NCBI GenBank assembly: GCA_945897725.1 | Contig: CAMDFR010000002.1 | Span: 62,001-126,000, forward strand | Source of the DNA: Chitinophaga pinensis | GTDB lineage: Bacteria > Bacteroidota > Bacteroidia > Chitinophagales > CAMDFR01 | Reading direction: 5' to 3' | DNA length: 64,000 nt | Part shown: in pieces, positions 1 to 8,689 of the stretch | Numbering within the stretch: the first letter of the stretch is position 1 | How the letters are laid out: the number at the start of each line of letters is the position of its first letter | Made by a program: the position numbers and the translations under genes | Notes under the pieces: model-generated | Told to the model about the DNA's origin: nothing | The model's input: the letters and a program-made list of their open reading frames with translations, nothing else | Databases searched by the model: none

Positions 1-25
1 CAATTAAAACGCGCGTTTTTTCCAT
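1..25 (-). CDS. possible 5' end of a leftward gene running off the window
   Basis: On the minus strand an ATG at 25-23 opens a frame (M-E-K-N-A-R-F-N) that continues off the left edge. It lies about 50 bases downstream of a TATCTTTG element on the same strand. In many Bacteroidota the gene divergent from panC is a glycogen synthase, but eight residues cannot identify it. Treat this as a possible start only. Confidence 0.3.
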
Positions 26-73
26 AAATACTTATTATTTTTTCAGAAAATGATAAAATTTCATTTAGACTTG

Positions 74-81
74 CAAAGATA
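74..81 (-). promoter_or_regulatory. -7-like element (TATCTTTG) for a leftward gene
   Basis: The minus strand reads TATCTTTG followed by C, an exact match to the Bacteroidota TAnnTTTG element. No TTTG was found at the usual 19-base spacing, so only half of a promoter is visible. It would serve the gene leaving the window to the left. Confidence 0.4.
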
Positions 82-144
82 TACTAAAAAAATATGATTT
101 TTTATAGTAAAGGTCCAACAAAATAAAAAGCTTGTGTTGTAGGT

Positions 145-993
145 ATGTTGTGTTATAAGCGTAGAGAGGATATAGTAAGGTTTTTAAAAATTGTTAAAGC
201 ACAGGGTAAAAAGCTGGGCTTTGTGCCTACCATGGGGGCGTTGCATGACGGACATATGAGCTTAATAGCTAAAAGTAAATCTGAGAATGATCTTACGATA
301 TGTAGTGTTTTTGTGAATCCGACCCAATTTAATCATCAAGAAGACTTTGATAAATACCCCATCAGTACCACTGATGACTTGTTAAAATTGAATCATAACG
401 CGTGCGATATCGTCTTTTTACCAGAGATGATAGACATTTATCCTAATGGGACCAAGAACACTAAATTGCCGAGCTTAGGTAAGATTACCTCTGTTTTAGA
501 AGGAGCACATCGACCTGGGCATTTTGATGGAGTCGCTCAAGTAGTGGGCCTTTTGTTGGATATTGTGCAGCCAGATCATCTTTATATGGGTCAGAAAGAT
601 TATCAGCAAGCGCTCGTAGTTCAAAAATTGCTAGAAGTAGAAAAAAGACACAATACTGCTCTTGTAGTTTGTCCTACTCAAAGAGAAGCAGATGGTCTAG
701 CGATGAGCTCAAGAAATATCAGATTGAGTGAAGAGCAAAGAACGCATGCCTTGGGCCTATCAAAAGCCCTATTCTATATCAAAAGCAATTACAAGCTATG
801 CAGCAATGAGCAGTTGATAGAACATGTGTCTCAACTACTGAGAGAAATTCCAGAATTAAAGCTTGAATATGTGAGCATAGCGAGCCAAGCGCAGCTAGAG
901 CCTTTGACGTCTAGTGAAACGCATGAAGCAGCAGTGGCCTTAGTAGCTGCTTGGGTGGGCAATGTAAGATTAATAGACAATATCCTTTTGTAG
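145..993 (+). CDS. panC: pantothenate synthetase
   Basis: ATP-dependent condensation of pantoate and beta-alanine to pantothenate, the last step before coenzyme A synthesis; cytosolic. The 282-residue length is normal for the family. The nucleotidyltransferase signature PTMGALHDGH is at residues 28-37, with the HxGH histidines H34 and H37. GQKDYQQ (149-155) and MSSRN (187-191, the KMSKS counterpart) are also present. The start is the first ATG after a stretch without a Shine-Dalgarno sequence. panD follows 80 bases downstream in the same direction and makes the beta-alanine this enzyme uses, so the pair forms one pathway unit. Identity is secure. Confidence 0.97.
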   Translation: MLCYKRREDIVRFLKIVKAQGKKLGFVPTMGALHDGHMSLIAKSKSENDLTICSVFVNPTQFNHQEDFDKYPISTTDDLLKLNHNACDIVFLPEMIDIYPNGTKNTKLPSLGKITSVLEGAHRPGHFDGVAQVVGLLLDIVQPDHLYMGQKDYQQALVVQKLLEVEKRHNTALVVCPTQREADGLAMSSRNIRLSEEQRTHALGLSKALFYIKSNYKLCSNEQLIEHVSQLLREIPELKLEYVSIASQAQLEPLTSSETHEAAVALVAAWVGNVRLIDNILL

Positions 994-1034
994 TGCGCTT
1001 TCCTTGATTTCGATAAAATCTACAGAAATTCCAT

Positions 1035-1042
1035 TAGGTTTG
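1035..1042 (+). promoter_or_regulatory. -7-like element (TAGGTTTG) upstream of panD
   Basis: TAGGTTTG matches TAnnTTTG and is followed by C. No well-spaced TTTG is visible upstream. If used, transcription would begin near 1047-1049, which argues for the panD start at 1074 rather than the TTG at 1047. Confidence 0.35.
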
Positions 1043-1073
1043 CACATTGTTTAAAGAAACAACGGAATTGGAT

Positions 1074-1424
1074 ATGCAAATAGAAATGTTTAAATCGAAG
1101 ATACATCGTGCCACCGTTACAGAGGCTAATTTGAATTATGTAGGAAGTATCACCTTGGATGAAAATCTTATGAACGCCGCTAATTTATTAGAACACGAAA
1201 AAGTACAGGTCGTTAATATCAATAATGGTGAACGGTTAGAAACCTATGTAATCAAGGGAGAAAGAGGAAGTGGTGTTGTTTGTTTAAACGGTCCAGCAGC
1301 TAGAAAAGTGGCGGTTGGAGATATCATCATCGTGATTTCTTATTGTCTGTTGACGCCAGAAGAGGCGCAACATCATATACCCTTGACGGCTCATGTGGAT
1401 GCAAACAATATGTTAAGCAATTAA
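1074..1424 (+). CDS. panD: aspartate 1-decarboxylase
   Basis: Pyruvoyl-dependent decarboxylase that makes beta-alanine from aspartate for PanC. The proenzyme cleaves itself at a Gly-Ser bond; here the expected site is in the motif LNYVGSI near residue 20-24. A frame extending to a TTG at 1047 is open. The ATG at 1074 is preferred because it gives 116 residues, the usual length, and an N-terminus ([18 protein letters not shown]) that matches family members. The conserved ERGSG and CLNGPAARK segments follow. It lies directly downstream of panC. Confidence 0.95.
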   Translation: MQIEMFKSKIHRATVTEANLNYVGSITLDENLMNAANLLEHEKVQVVNINNGERLETYVIKGERGSGVVCLNGPAARKVAVGDIIIVISYCLLTPEEAQHHIPLTAHVDANNMLSN

Positions 1425-1439
1425 TTTAATTCAGCCTCA

Positions 1440-2687
1440 TTGAAACAAAATCTATCCAAAGCACTTAAATTGATTCTTTCCCTTGGTTTGGGTGTTTTTT
1501 TAATTGCTTTTTTTTATCATAGCATTTCCAAACCCAAGACGCTTTTATTAGATAAAAAAAAGTACCCTGCTTTAGACTACAAGATATCAAAGGTTTATAG
1601 GCCCTTAGGCGGCGAAGTGCTCCTAGGAGACACTTTGTTTGAGCTACAAAGTAATGCCGTCACATCGTTTTATCTAGCTGAAACAGAAGCGAGATATCTG
1701 GTGGTCGCACAAACAGGAGCAGAGATCAATCATGAAAGCATATTAGGAAGCTATCAAATAGATTTGTTTAAGATTATAAAAAAGGTATTTCGTTCGGCTT
1801 CTTGGTTTTGGCTTGTTTTGTCGTTGATTGCATCTCTCTTAGGTCATGTGATGCGCTCCTTAAGATGGCGGATGATGCTTCAATCGATGGGGTATGAACC
1901 AAAAATGTATAATACTTTTTTTGCGGTGGTCATCATGTACATGGCCAATATGGCATTGCCCCGATTGGGTGAAGTGATGAGGTGCGAAGTCATTCGGCGT
2001 TACGAAAATATTCCATTAGAAAAATCTTTAGGATCCATGCTCACTGAAAGGCTCATAGACGTGCTTTGTTTATTAGTGCTAGCGTTGATAATGATTTGTT
2101 TTCAATACACCTTAATTTATAATTTCTTTAAAGATCAGTTGTTGAGTTCTTCAGAAAGTGGTAATCATAATGGTTTTTTCATCAAGGCAATGATTTTACT
2201 TGTTCTACTGGTAGCTATTGTTTTTATTTTTGTAAGGTATATAAAAAATGGTCAATCGAAGTTTGCTTTAAAAATAAAATCTATTGTGCTAGGTTTGGTG
2301 GATGGTATTCTTTCTGTGAAGAATGTTCAAAATAAATTTTTATTCATTCTCTACACGGTTTCTATTTGGACCACTTATGTGCTAACGGTGTATTTTTGTT
2401 TGAAGGCAGTGCCAGAAACAAGTATTTCTACTATTAATACCGCGATTACCTGTTTGTTTTTTGGTAGTCTTGCCATCGTTGCTGTTCAAGGAGGCTTAGG
2501 AGTATATCCATTGGTCATAGGTAAAGTATTGTTGTTATACAATATCACAGAATCTATTGGCTACGCAAACGGATGGCTCAGTTGGATCGTTCAAACCGCA
2601 TTAATCTTAGTATTAGGATTTATTTGTATGATTTTAATAAACGTAATGAATAAGGACACGAAGAGCGTCGACATCTCTAATCAATAA
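1440..2687 (+). CDS. LPG-synthase-type integral membrane protein (UPF0104 / flippase-like)
   Basis: Multi-spanning inner-membrane protein of 415 residues with an N-terminal membrane segment at about 7-27, then a soluble stretch to about 115, then about six to seven further helices. The pattern, including the charged SLRWRMML segment and PRLGEVMRCEV, resembles the transmembrane domain of lysylphosphatidylglycerol synthase (PF03706). No C-terminal aminoacyl-transferase domain is present, so lysyl-lipid synthesis should not be assumed; such stand-alone domains are suspected lipid transporters. The start is a TTG, since no in-frame ATG exists before the conserved part. It follows panD by 15 bases and precedes the RfaE-type gene by 6, suggesting one operon. 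Confidence 0.82.
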   Translation: MKQNLSKALKLILSLGLGVFLIAFFYHSISKPKTLLLDKKKYPALDYKISKVYRPLGGEVLLGDTLFELQSNAVTSFYLAETEARYLVVAQTGAEINHESILGSYQIDLFKIIKKVFRSASWFWLVLSLIASLLGHVMRSLRWRMMLQSMGYEPKMYNTFFAVVIMYMANMALPRLGEVMRCEVIRRYENIPLEKSLGSMLTERLIDVLCLLVLALIMICFQYTLIYNFFKDQLLSSSESGNHNGFFIKAMILLVLLVAIVFIFVRYIKNGQSKFALKIKSIVLGLVDGILSVKNVQNKFLFILYTVSIWTTYVLTVYFCLKAVPETSISTINTAITCLFFGSLAIVAVQGGLGVYPLVIGKVLLLYNITESIGYANGWLSWIVQTALILVLGFICMILINVMNKDTKSVDISNQ

Positions 2688-2693
2688 TAAACA

Positions 2694-3188
2694 ATGATTA
2701 CAAAAAACTATCTTGAATTGATGAAGGAAAAAGTGATGAGCGAGGATCACTTGAAACAGCATTTAAAAATCTGGCGTATGTATGGCCATCAAATCGTATT
2801 TACCAATGGCTGCTTTGATATCCTTCATCAAGGACACTTGAGTCTTTTGTGCCAAGCGAAGGATTTGGGTGGCAAGTTGGTGATTGGATTGAATAGTGAT
2901 GCCTCTATCAGAGCCATTAAAGGAGAAGGCCGACCAATCAATAACCAAGAGTCTAGATCCATGCTACTTTCGTGTCTTCAACTTGTAGATGCGGTGATTG
3001 TTTTTGATACGGAAACACCATTGTCGTTAATTCAATTGATAGAACCAGATGTTTTAGTAAAGGGCGGGGATTATTCTATGGCGCAGATTGTGGGAGCAGA
3101 GGCGGTGACAACAAAAGGCGGAAGGGTTGAAATTATCCCTATTTTAGAAGGATTTTCAAGTACATCCATCATAGAGAAGATGCGCTAA
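2694..3188 (+). CDS. rfaE2: RfaE2-type nucleotidyltransferase (heptose 1-phosphate adenylyltransferase-like)
   Basis: Small cytidylyltransferase-fold enzyme of 164 residues. It corresponds to the C-terminal half of HldE/RfaE, which adenylylates heptose 1-phosphate on the way to ADP-heptose for lipopolysaccharide. TNGCFDILHQGH spans residues 37-48, with HxGH at 45-48; GLNSDASI is at 65-72 and VKGGDY at 122-127. The kinase half is absent, as is usual in Bacteroidota. An ATG 6 bases after the preceding stop makes it the last gene of the panC operon. Exact sugar specificity cannot be read from the sequence. Confidence 0.88.
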   Translation: MITKNYLELMKEKVMSEDHLKQHLKIWRMYGHQIVFTNGCFDILHQGHLSLLCQAKDLGGKLVIGLNSDASIRAIKGEGRPINNQESRSMLLSCLQLVDAVIVFDTETPLSLIQLIEPDVLVKGGDYSMAQIVGAEAVTTKGGRVEIIPILEGFSSTSIIEKMR

Positions 3189-3219
3189 AATTGGCCATTA
3201 AACAATCAAAATTTCTAAT

Positions 3220-3227
3220 TAATTTTG
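3220..3227 (+). promoter_or_regulatory. -7-like element (TAATTTTG) upstream of the acyl-CoA dehydrogenase
   Basis: TAATTTTG matches TAnnTTTG, 52 bases before the start codon. The region is AT-rich and no TTTG is found at the normal spacing, so this may be chance. Confidence 0.3.
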
Positions 3228-3279
3228 AAATTTTTAAGGAAACAGGACTTCGTATAGTAAATAATAAAAACTAAATAAT

Positions 3280-4422
3280 ATGCATTTCGAATTATCAGAA
3301 GAACACTTAATGATCAAACAAGCTGCTCGCGATTTTGCCCAGAATGATTGTAAGCCAGGCGTTATAGATAGAGATACGACCATGTCTTATCCTCATGAAC
3401 AAGTAAAGATGATGGCAGATTTGGGCTTTTTAGGTATGATGATAGATCCTGCCTATGGTGGTGGTGGCATGGATACGCTTAGTTATGTGTTGGCGTTAGA
3501 AGAGATATCTAAAGTAGATAATTCTTGTTCCGTCATTATGTCTGTAAACAATTCCTTGGTGCTTTGGGGCCTAAATGAATATGGAAGCGAAGAGCAAAAA
3601 AAGAAATATATCCCAGCCCTAGCGAAAGGAGAGGTTTTGGGTGCTTTCTGTCTATCTGAACCTGAGGCGGGTAGCGATGCCACTAGCCAAACCACTACTG
3701 CTGAGGACATGGGAGATCATTATATCGTTAATGGAACCAAAAATTGGATAACCAATGGTGGAATGGCAAGCATCTATTTGGTTATTGCGCAAACCAACAG
3801 AGAACTAGGGCACAAAGGGATTAACGTTCTCATTATTGAAAAAGGAATGCCAGGTTTTGAGGTAGCAAAAAAGGAAGATAAGCTAGGTATTCGTTCGTCA
3901 GACACACATACACTTTTATTCAACAACGTAAAAGTACCTAAAGAAAATAGAATTGGAGCAGATGGTTTTGGTTTTACATTTGCTATGAAAACATTAGCAG
4001 GCGGTAGAATTGGTATTGCCGCTCAAGCGCTTGGTATTGCAGCCGGTGCTTATGAATTAGCCTTGGCATATTCCAAAGTTAGAAAAGCTTTTGGCAAAGA
4101 AATCAGCGAACATCAAATTATACAATTTAAGTTGGCAGATATGGCGATGCAAATAGAAGCAGCAAGATTATTGGTATATAAAGCCGCTGTTTTAAAAGAT
4201 CAAGGCAAAGACTATAACACAGCAAGTGCTATGGCAAAATTATATGCTAGTGAAGTAGCTATGAAACATACGGTAGAGGCTGTTCAAATTCATGGTGGAT
4301 ATGGCTTTGTGAAAGAATATCATGTGGAAAGATTGATGCGTGATGCAAAAATTACACAAATTTATGAAGGCACTAGCGAGGTTCAAAGGATTGTCATTTC
4401 TAGAGCTGTTATTGGTAAGTAA
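3280..4422 (+). CDS. acyl-CoA dehydrogenase (short-chain/butyryl-CoA type)
   Basis: FAD-dependent flavoenzyme that introduces the alpha-beta double bond in acyl-CoA during fatty-acid or branched-chain degradation, passing electrons to electron-transfer flavoprotein. It has the three expected parts over 380 residues: an N-terminal helical domain, the middle beta domain with FCLSEPEAGSDA and NGTKNWITNG, and the C-terminal helical domain. The catalytic base is the Glu of IYEGTSEVQ (E363), the position used in short-chain and butyryl-CoA dehydrogenases. It stands alone; no ETF or hydratase gene is adjacent, so the physiological substrate cannot be fixed. Confidence 0.94.
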   Translation: MHFELSEEHLMIKQAARDFAQNDCKPGVIDRDTTMSYPHEQVKMMADLGFLGMMIDPAYGGGGMDTLSYVLALEEISKVDNSCSVIMSVNNSLVLWGLNEYGSEEQKKKYIPALAKGEVLGAFCLSEPEAGSDATSQTTTAEDMGDHYIVNGTKNWITNGGMASIYLVIAQTNRELGHKGINVLIIEKGMPGFEVAKKEDKLGIRSSDTHTLLFNNVKVPKENRIGADGFGFTFAMKTLAGGRIGIAAQALGIAAGAYELALAYSKVRKAFGKEISEHQIIQFKLADMAMQIEAARLLVYKAAVLKDQGKDYNTASAMAKLYASEVAMKHTVEAVQIHGGYGFVKEYHVERLMRDAKITQIYEGTSEVQRIVISRAVIGK

Positions 4423-4505
4423 TAGATAGGATACATAAGGGTTTATGTTTTATAGTAAAGTGGCACAAAAATTGAATATATCAATCAAATAAATGTTCTA
4501 TAAGT

Positions 4506-4985
4506 ATGAAAAAAATATGCTTTTTTATCCTGCTATGCTTTGGTTTGTCCAGCAATATCCATGCTTCTGATTATAGTTCTAATTTAATTGTTTATGCAGA
4601 AGATGGTCAGAAATTCTACCTGTTCTTAAACGGCATTCGTCAAAATCTTGTTGCCGGGAATATGGTCAAAATCACCAAAATACCATTGTTCTCAGTCAAT
4701 ATCCGTATTGTTTTTGAAGATACCACGATACAGTCTATTTACAAAAAGTCCGTGATTGTTCAAGATGATAGAGGGCAAGATTTAGAGGTAAGATACCATA
4801 TTCACACCACACCCGAAAAGTTAAGGTCATTGATATTTGCTATATCTATGCCGATACTTGTTGCGCCAGCGACAGATCCAGGGGCTACAGAATTGCCTTT
4901 CAGCAATAAAATACTCCCTCCAATCATCACCTTGCCAAAAGCGACTTTAAGCAGTTCATCCACAAATAATGCTGTTCAAAAATAA
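4506..4985 (+). CDS. small secreted protein, DUF4476-type N-terminal region
   Basis: 159 residues with a clear signal peptide (about 1-20, ending ...SNIHA). The next part (YAEDGQKFYLFLNGIRQN, then VNIRIVFEDTTIQSIYKK) resembles the N-terminal beta domain that precedes DUF4476 in secreted proteins of Chitinophagaceae. The DUF4476 helical domain itself is missing; the C-terminus is instead a Pro/Thr/Ser-rich tail. Function unknown. It stands alone and converges on purH. Confidence 0.7.
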   Translation: MKKICFFILLCFGLSSNIHASDYSSNLIVYAEDGQKFYLFLNGIRQNLVAGNMVKITKIPLFSVNIRIVFEDTTIQSIYKKSVIVQDDRGQDLEVRYHIHTTPEKLRSLIFAISMPILVAPATDPGATELPFSNKILPPIITLPKATLSSSSTNNAVQK

Positions 4986-5004
4986 GAGCTTGTCAACTGC
5001 TCTT
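4984..5004. terminator. possible bidirectional terminator between convergent genes
   Basis: AAGAGC and GCTCTT form a 6-base stem separated by 9 bases, between the stop of the small secreted gene and the stop of purH. It is short and has only a weak T run, so confidence is low. Confidence 0.3.
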
Positions 5005-6521
5005 TAATGCTTAAAATGCCTCACGCCGGTTAAAACCATTGCCATTCCTACTTTATTACAATAGTGAATGGATTCTTGATCCTTGATGGAACCTCCTGGT
5101 TGTGCTACTGCAGTTAAGCCCGCATTAAATGCTATTTCTACACAATCTGGGAAAGGAAAAAAAGCATCGCTCGCCATCACGGCACCATGCAAATCAAATC
5201 CAAATTCAGTGGCCTTTTGAATGGCTTGCCTTAAGGCATCTACTCGACTTGTTTGTCCGCATCCCATGCCAATCAATTGTTTGTTTTTGACTATGGCAAT
5301 GGTATTGGATTTTAAATGCTTAGACGCAATGACAGCAAATTCTAAATCTTCTACTTCCGTATTCGTAGGAAACTTTTCTGTGGCTTGTTTAAACTCAATA
5401 GCTTTTTCACTTTTGTTATCAACGTCTTGATACAACACACCATTGAGCAATGATTTAAATTGAGTGGACGCCACCGACTCCATCTTGATCTTCAATAGTA
5501 CTCTATTTTTTTTACTTTGTAATAATTCTAAGGCGGCCTCTTCAAAATCGGGCGCAATCAATACTTCACAAAAAAGTTGATGAATCTCTTCAGCAGCCAC
5601 TAAATCAATCTTTCTATTACAGATAAGGATGCCACCAAATGCGGAAGTGCTATCACATGCCAGTGCCTTTAGGTAGGCGTCTTTCACATCGTTGCCAATA
5701 GCTATGCCACAAGCATTGGTATGCTTGATAATTACAAAAGCAGTTTCTTTAAACTCGCGAATTAAATTCACCGCAGCATCAATGTCCACCAAATTATTAT
5801 AAGACAATTCTTTGCCATGAAGCTTATCAAATACGTCGTTTAGTTTACCAAAAAATACAGCTTTTTGGTGCGGGTTTTCTCCATATCTCAACACTTGACT
5901 TTCATTAAAGCTTTGTCTAAAAAACAACTCGTCGCCAGCCGCTAAATATTTGTAAATTGCCGTATCATAATGCGACGAAGTGGCAAAAGCTGCTATAGCA
6001 AATTCTTTTCTTTCTGTAAGGGAGCTACTACAACTATTTTTTTCCAATAAATGAAGCACTGCTTCATACTGATTTCGACTCGAAACAATCAAAGTATCGT
6101 TGAAGTTTTTTGCTGTTGCACGAATTAACGAAATGCCTCCGATGTCAATCTTTTCAATCATTTCAGCTTCTGTTCCACCAGCGCGTAATGTTTCTTCAAA
6201 AGGATATAAATCTACAATCACTAAATCAATCAATGGTATCTGATGTGCTTCTAATTGCGCCATATCATTTGGGTTTTCTCTTCTGGCCAAAATACCACCA
6301 AAGATTTTTGGTTGCAATGTTTTTACTCTGCCACCTAATATTTCAGGAAAGCCCGTCAGCGATTCAACAGTAATCACAGGAATTCCCAGTGCTTCAATAA
6401 AGGTTTGTGTTCCGCCTGTAGAGTATAGTGTAACACCATGTTGATGTAAGGCTTTTACAATTGGTTCTAGTCCATCTTTATAATAAACCGAAAGAAGAGC
6501 GGCATGAATTTTTTTTTGCAT
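5004..6521 (-). CDS. purH: bifunctional AICAR formyltransferase / IMP cyclohydrolase
   Basis: Catalyses the last two steps of de novo IMP synthesis. The N-terminal IMP cyclohydrolase (MGS-fold) domain carries STGGT at about 34-38. The AICAR transformylase domain carries RYGENPHQ at 212-219, SYNNLVDIDAA, and the catalytic Lys-His of KHTNACG at 266-267. The frame is open to an ATG at 6548. The ATG at 6521 gives MQKKIHAALLSVYYKDG, the normal family N-terminus, and 505 residues. A TACCTTTG element at 6553-6546 would also place transcription initiation downstream of 6548. No other pur gene is adjacent. Confidence 0.96.
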   Translation of the reverse strand: MQKKIHAALLSVYYKDGLEPIVKALHQHGVTLYSTGGTQTFIEALGIPVITVESLTGFPEILGGRVKTLQPKIFGGILARRENPNDMAQLEAHQIPLIDLVIVDLYPFEETLRAGGTEAEMIEKIDIGGISLIRATAKNFNDTLIVSSRNQYEAVLHLLEKNSCSSSLTERKEFAIAAFATSSHYDTAIYKYLAAGDELFFRQSFNESQVLRYGENPHQKAVFFGKLNDVFDKLHGKELSYNNLVDIDAAVNLIREFKETAFVIIKHTNACGIAIGNDVKDAYLKALACDSTSAFGGILICNRKIDLVAAEEIHQLFCEVLIAPDFEEAALELLQSKKNRVLLKIKMESVASTQFKSLLNGVLYQDVDNKSEKAIEFKQATEKFPTNTEVEDLEFAVIASKHLKSNTIAIVKNKQLIGMGCGQTSRVDALRQAIQKATEFGFDLHGAVMASDAFFPFPDCVEIAFNAGLTAVAQPGGSIKDQESIHYCNKVGMAMVLTGVRHFKH

Positions 6522-6545
6522 GGCGTTAAATTTTTGTAGACGACG

Positions 6546-6553
6546 CAAAGGTA
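6546..6553 (-). promoter_or_regulatory. -7 element (TACCTTTG) of the purH promoter
   Basis: The minus strand reads TACCTTTG followed by CG, a match to TAnnTTTG, about 25 bases before the chosen purH ATG at 6521. The -33 element is not clear at the expected spacing. Confidence 0.45.
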
Positions 6554-6612
6554 AACTGATATCTATCCCCCACTCCGAAGAATCCGCAAAATTTATACAC
6601 GCGAAGTAAACA

Positions 6613-7815
6613 TTAGGGGGTTTTGCTTTTCTCTTTGCCCCATTCTATTTGAATTTTATTGAGTAGCTCTTGTGCTGGCCAATAATTAGCCTTCTCTTTT
6701 TTACCTAACTCCAGGGCATGTGTGGCTACATCAAAAGCTTCGGATTTCTTTCCTTGTAAATTCAATAGTTGGGCCACCACGATGTTATTATAGTATTTGT
6801 CTTCAATCTTAATACTAGCTATAGCCCAATTAAATGCTTTTGCTAACAATGTAGGATTGCTCACTTTTTCTACATAGAGTGATGCCACCTCTGCGAATAA
6901 TTTGGAATCGTTTTTCTTATAGCTCTTTAAATATTTTGTGGCTACCTTATCAAAAGCAAGCATATCATTGGTGCCTTTGTAAAATTGCATCGATTCTTTT
7001 AATACCACTTCTTCGCTTCTGTTTAAATCATTGTTTTTGAGAAAAGTGAGCGTAGATTGAAACATTGATTTGTCGGACTTCTGGGTGGCTTCCCTCACTG
7101 ATAAAGAAGCGATTTGTTCCACCTTTTTTTGATAAGACTCCATCCCAAAAGTTTCGATATAATATTTTTTTAACTCTTGAAAAAAACCGATAGCTGGCGA
7201 ATTGATGCTGCTTGTTAGTTGAAAAATAAGACTTGCATTTTTTTGTCCACTAATGTTTTCTGCACTTTGAGTGGCTAAATATTCTTTTAGATACGCATCA
7301 TAGGTTTGTCCGTTTTTTGCCAATTCTATTACCAAGCCCAATAAATTCTCTGCCGACTTATCTCCATTTTGATACTTTGTTTGGTATTCTCGAAGCAGGT
7401 TGCTATTGCCACCCATAGCGATCTTCCCTTTTTCTATCAATGTTTCTGCCACTTGATAACCCATGGTCTTATAAACAGATTTGCCCGTATTGCCATCAAT
7501 AAAATGCGTGGTAGGATAGGTATTCACGCTATATCTGCTGCAAATACTGGGTCCTTCTCCTTTCTCACAATCCACTTTATAGCATATGAAATTTTGATTG
7601 TAAAATGCACCAATGTTTTCCTGAGGAAAAACGTTATTCTGCAACATCTTACAAGGGCCGCACCAACTTGTATAGCAATCTAAGAAGAGTAATTTGTTTT
7701 CGGCTTTCGCCTTGCTTATGGCTTCATCAAAGCTGCCATGAAAAAAATTGATGCCCTGCGAAATGACCATTGAAGGAAGCGCAAATAGACAAATAAAGAA
7801 AATTAATTTTTTCAT
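6613..7815 (-). CDS. secreted thioredoxin-family protein with helical repeat C-terminus
   Basis: 400 residues with a signal peptide (about 1-20). The N-terminal thioredoxin-like domain carries the redox motif WCGPC (C52 and C55) inside FLDCYTSWCGPCK, and the cis-proline loop NTYPTTHFID. The rest (about 150-400) is helical, with TPR-like character (for example LLNLQGKKSEAFDVATHAL). The presence of both cysteines predicts a periplasmic disulphide or reductase activity. Substrate unknown. It is the last gene of the uppS-bamA-ompH-ompH-murI run, 13 bases after murI. Confidence 0.85.
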   Translation of the reverse strand: MKKLIFFICLFALPSMVISQGINFFHGSFDEAISKAKAENKLLFLDCYTSWCGPCKMLQNNVFPQENIGAFYNQNFICYKVDCEKGEGPSICSRYSVNTYPTTHFIDGNTGKSVYKTMGYQVAETLIEKGKIAMGGNSNLLREYQTKYQNGDKSAENLLGLVIELAKNGQTYDAYLKEYLATQSAENISGQKNASLIFQLTSSINSPAIGFFQELKKYYIETFGMESYQKKVEQIASLSVREATQKSDKSMFQSTLTFLKNNDLNRSEEVVLKESMQFYKGTNDMLAFDKVATKYLKSYKKNDSKLFAEVASLYVEKVSNPTLLAKAFNWAIASIKIEDKYYNNIVVAQLLNLQGKKSEAFDVATHALELGKKEKANYWPAQELLNKIQIEWGKEKSKTP

Positions 7816-7828
7816 GCTCGTGAGTATA

Positions 7829-8665
7829 TCAGCTATTTTGCCAGATATCGCATTTTTCTAAAACGATTTTATCGCCATAAAACATTCTAGCTGTTTTTTG
7901 AAAAGAAGTGGTGAAGTCTGAAACATAAAAATGATTTTCATGTGCTCGTTTCTCATTTATTAATCCTTCCTTTTCAAGTATATATTTTAATTTTTCTGCT
8001 ACAATATCAGTAGAGTCAAATAATTTAATTCGATGGTCATAATATTGATTGATTTCGTCTCTTATAATCACATAATGGGTGCAGCCGAGAATGAGTGCAT
8101 CCAATGATTCTAATGGCTCTTGTTCCAAATATCTCTCAATCACGGTGTGACTGATGGCGTCATTATAAAAGCCTTCTTCAATCATCGGGGCCAATAATGG
8201 AGTAGCCAATTCTGTATAGTCTAAATCAGGTTTTCTTCTTAATAATTTCTCTTTATAAGTACCAGAGAGAACGGTGGTTTTTGTAGCAATGAGTCCCACT
8301 CTATGAATACGCTCGTCGCCAATCACAGCCTCAACAATAGGGTCGATTACATTGATGATTGGTCTAATGCCTTTATGAGCATCTCGAAGATATTCATAAG
8401 CGGCGGCAGAGGCTGTATTACAAGCAATGACAATGGCTTTGCATTTTTTTTCGTGGAGCAGAAAATCACTTATCTTAAGCGCATAGTGTTTAATCAAATC
8501 TTTCGATTTGTCGCCATACGGCATATGCGCTGTATCGCCAAAATAGATAAGCTCCTCATCGGGCAATAGCTTAGAAATAGCATTGGCGACTGTTAGGCCG
8601 CCAATTCCTGAGTCAAATATTCCAACAGGTTGTTTACTATTTTCTTTTTTCATTTTTAGAGTCAT
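7829..8665 (-). CDS. murI: glutamate racemase
   Basis: Converts L- to D-glutamate for peptidoglycan. The Asp/Glu racemase fold is shown by GIFDSGIGGLTV near the N-terminus. The two catalytic cysteines are in ACNTASA (C82) and LGCTHY (C193, followed by T-H). The 278-residue length is normal; an internal ATG at 8653 gives 274 residues and is equally plausible. It sits 24 bases after ompH in the envelope operon, an arrangement common in Bacteroidota. Confidence 0.96.
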   Translation of the reverse strand: MTLKMKKENSKQPVGIFDSGIGGLTVANAISKLLPDEELIYFGDTAHMPYGDKSKDLIKHYALKISDFLLHEKKCKAIVIACNTASAAAYEYLRDAHKGIRPIINVIDPIVEAVIGDERIHRVGLIATKTTVLSGTYKEKLLRRKPDLDYTELATPLLAPMIEEGFYNDAISHTVIERYLEQEPLESLDALILGCTHYVIIRDEINQYYDHRIKLFDSTDIVAEKLKYILEKEGLINEKRAHENHFYVSDFTTSFQKTARMFYGDKIVLEKCDIWQNS

Positions 8666-8689
8666 CTATCATGACCAATGAGCCCAATC

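Noticed and set aside
1440-2687. Full lysylphosphatidylglycerol synthase (MprF) with antimicrobial-peptide resistance role
   Set aside because: Only the membrane domain type is present; the soluble aminoacyl-transferase domain that makes lysyl-lipid is missing.
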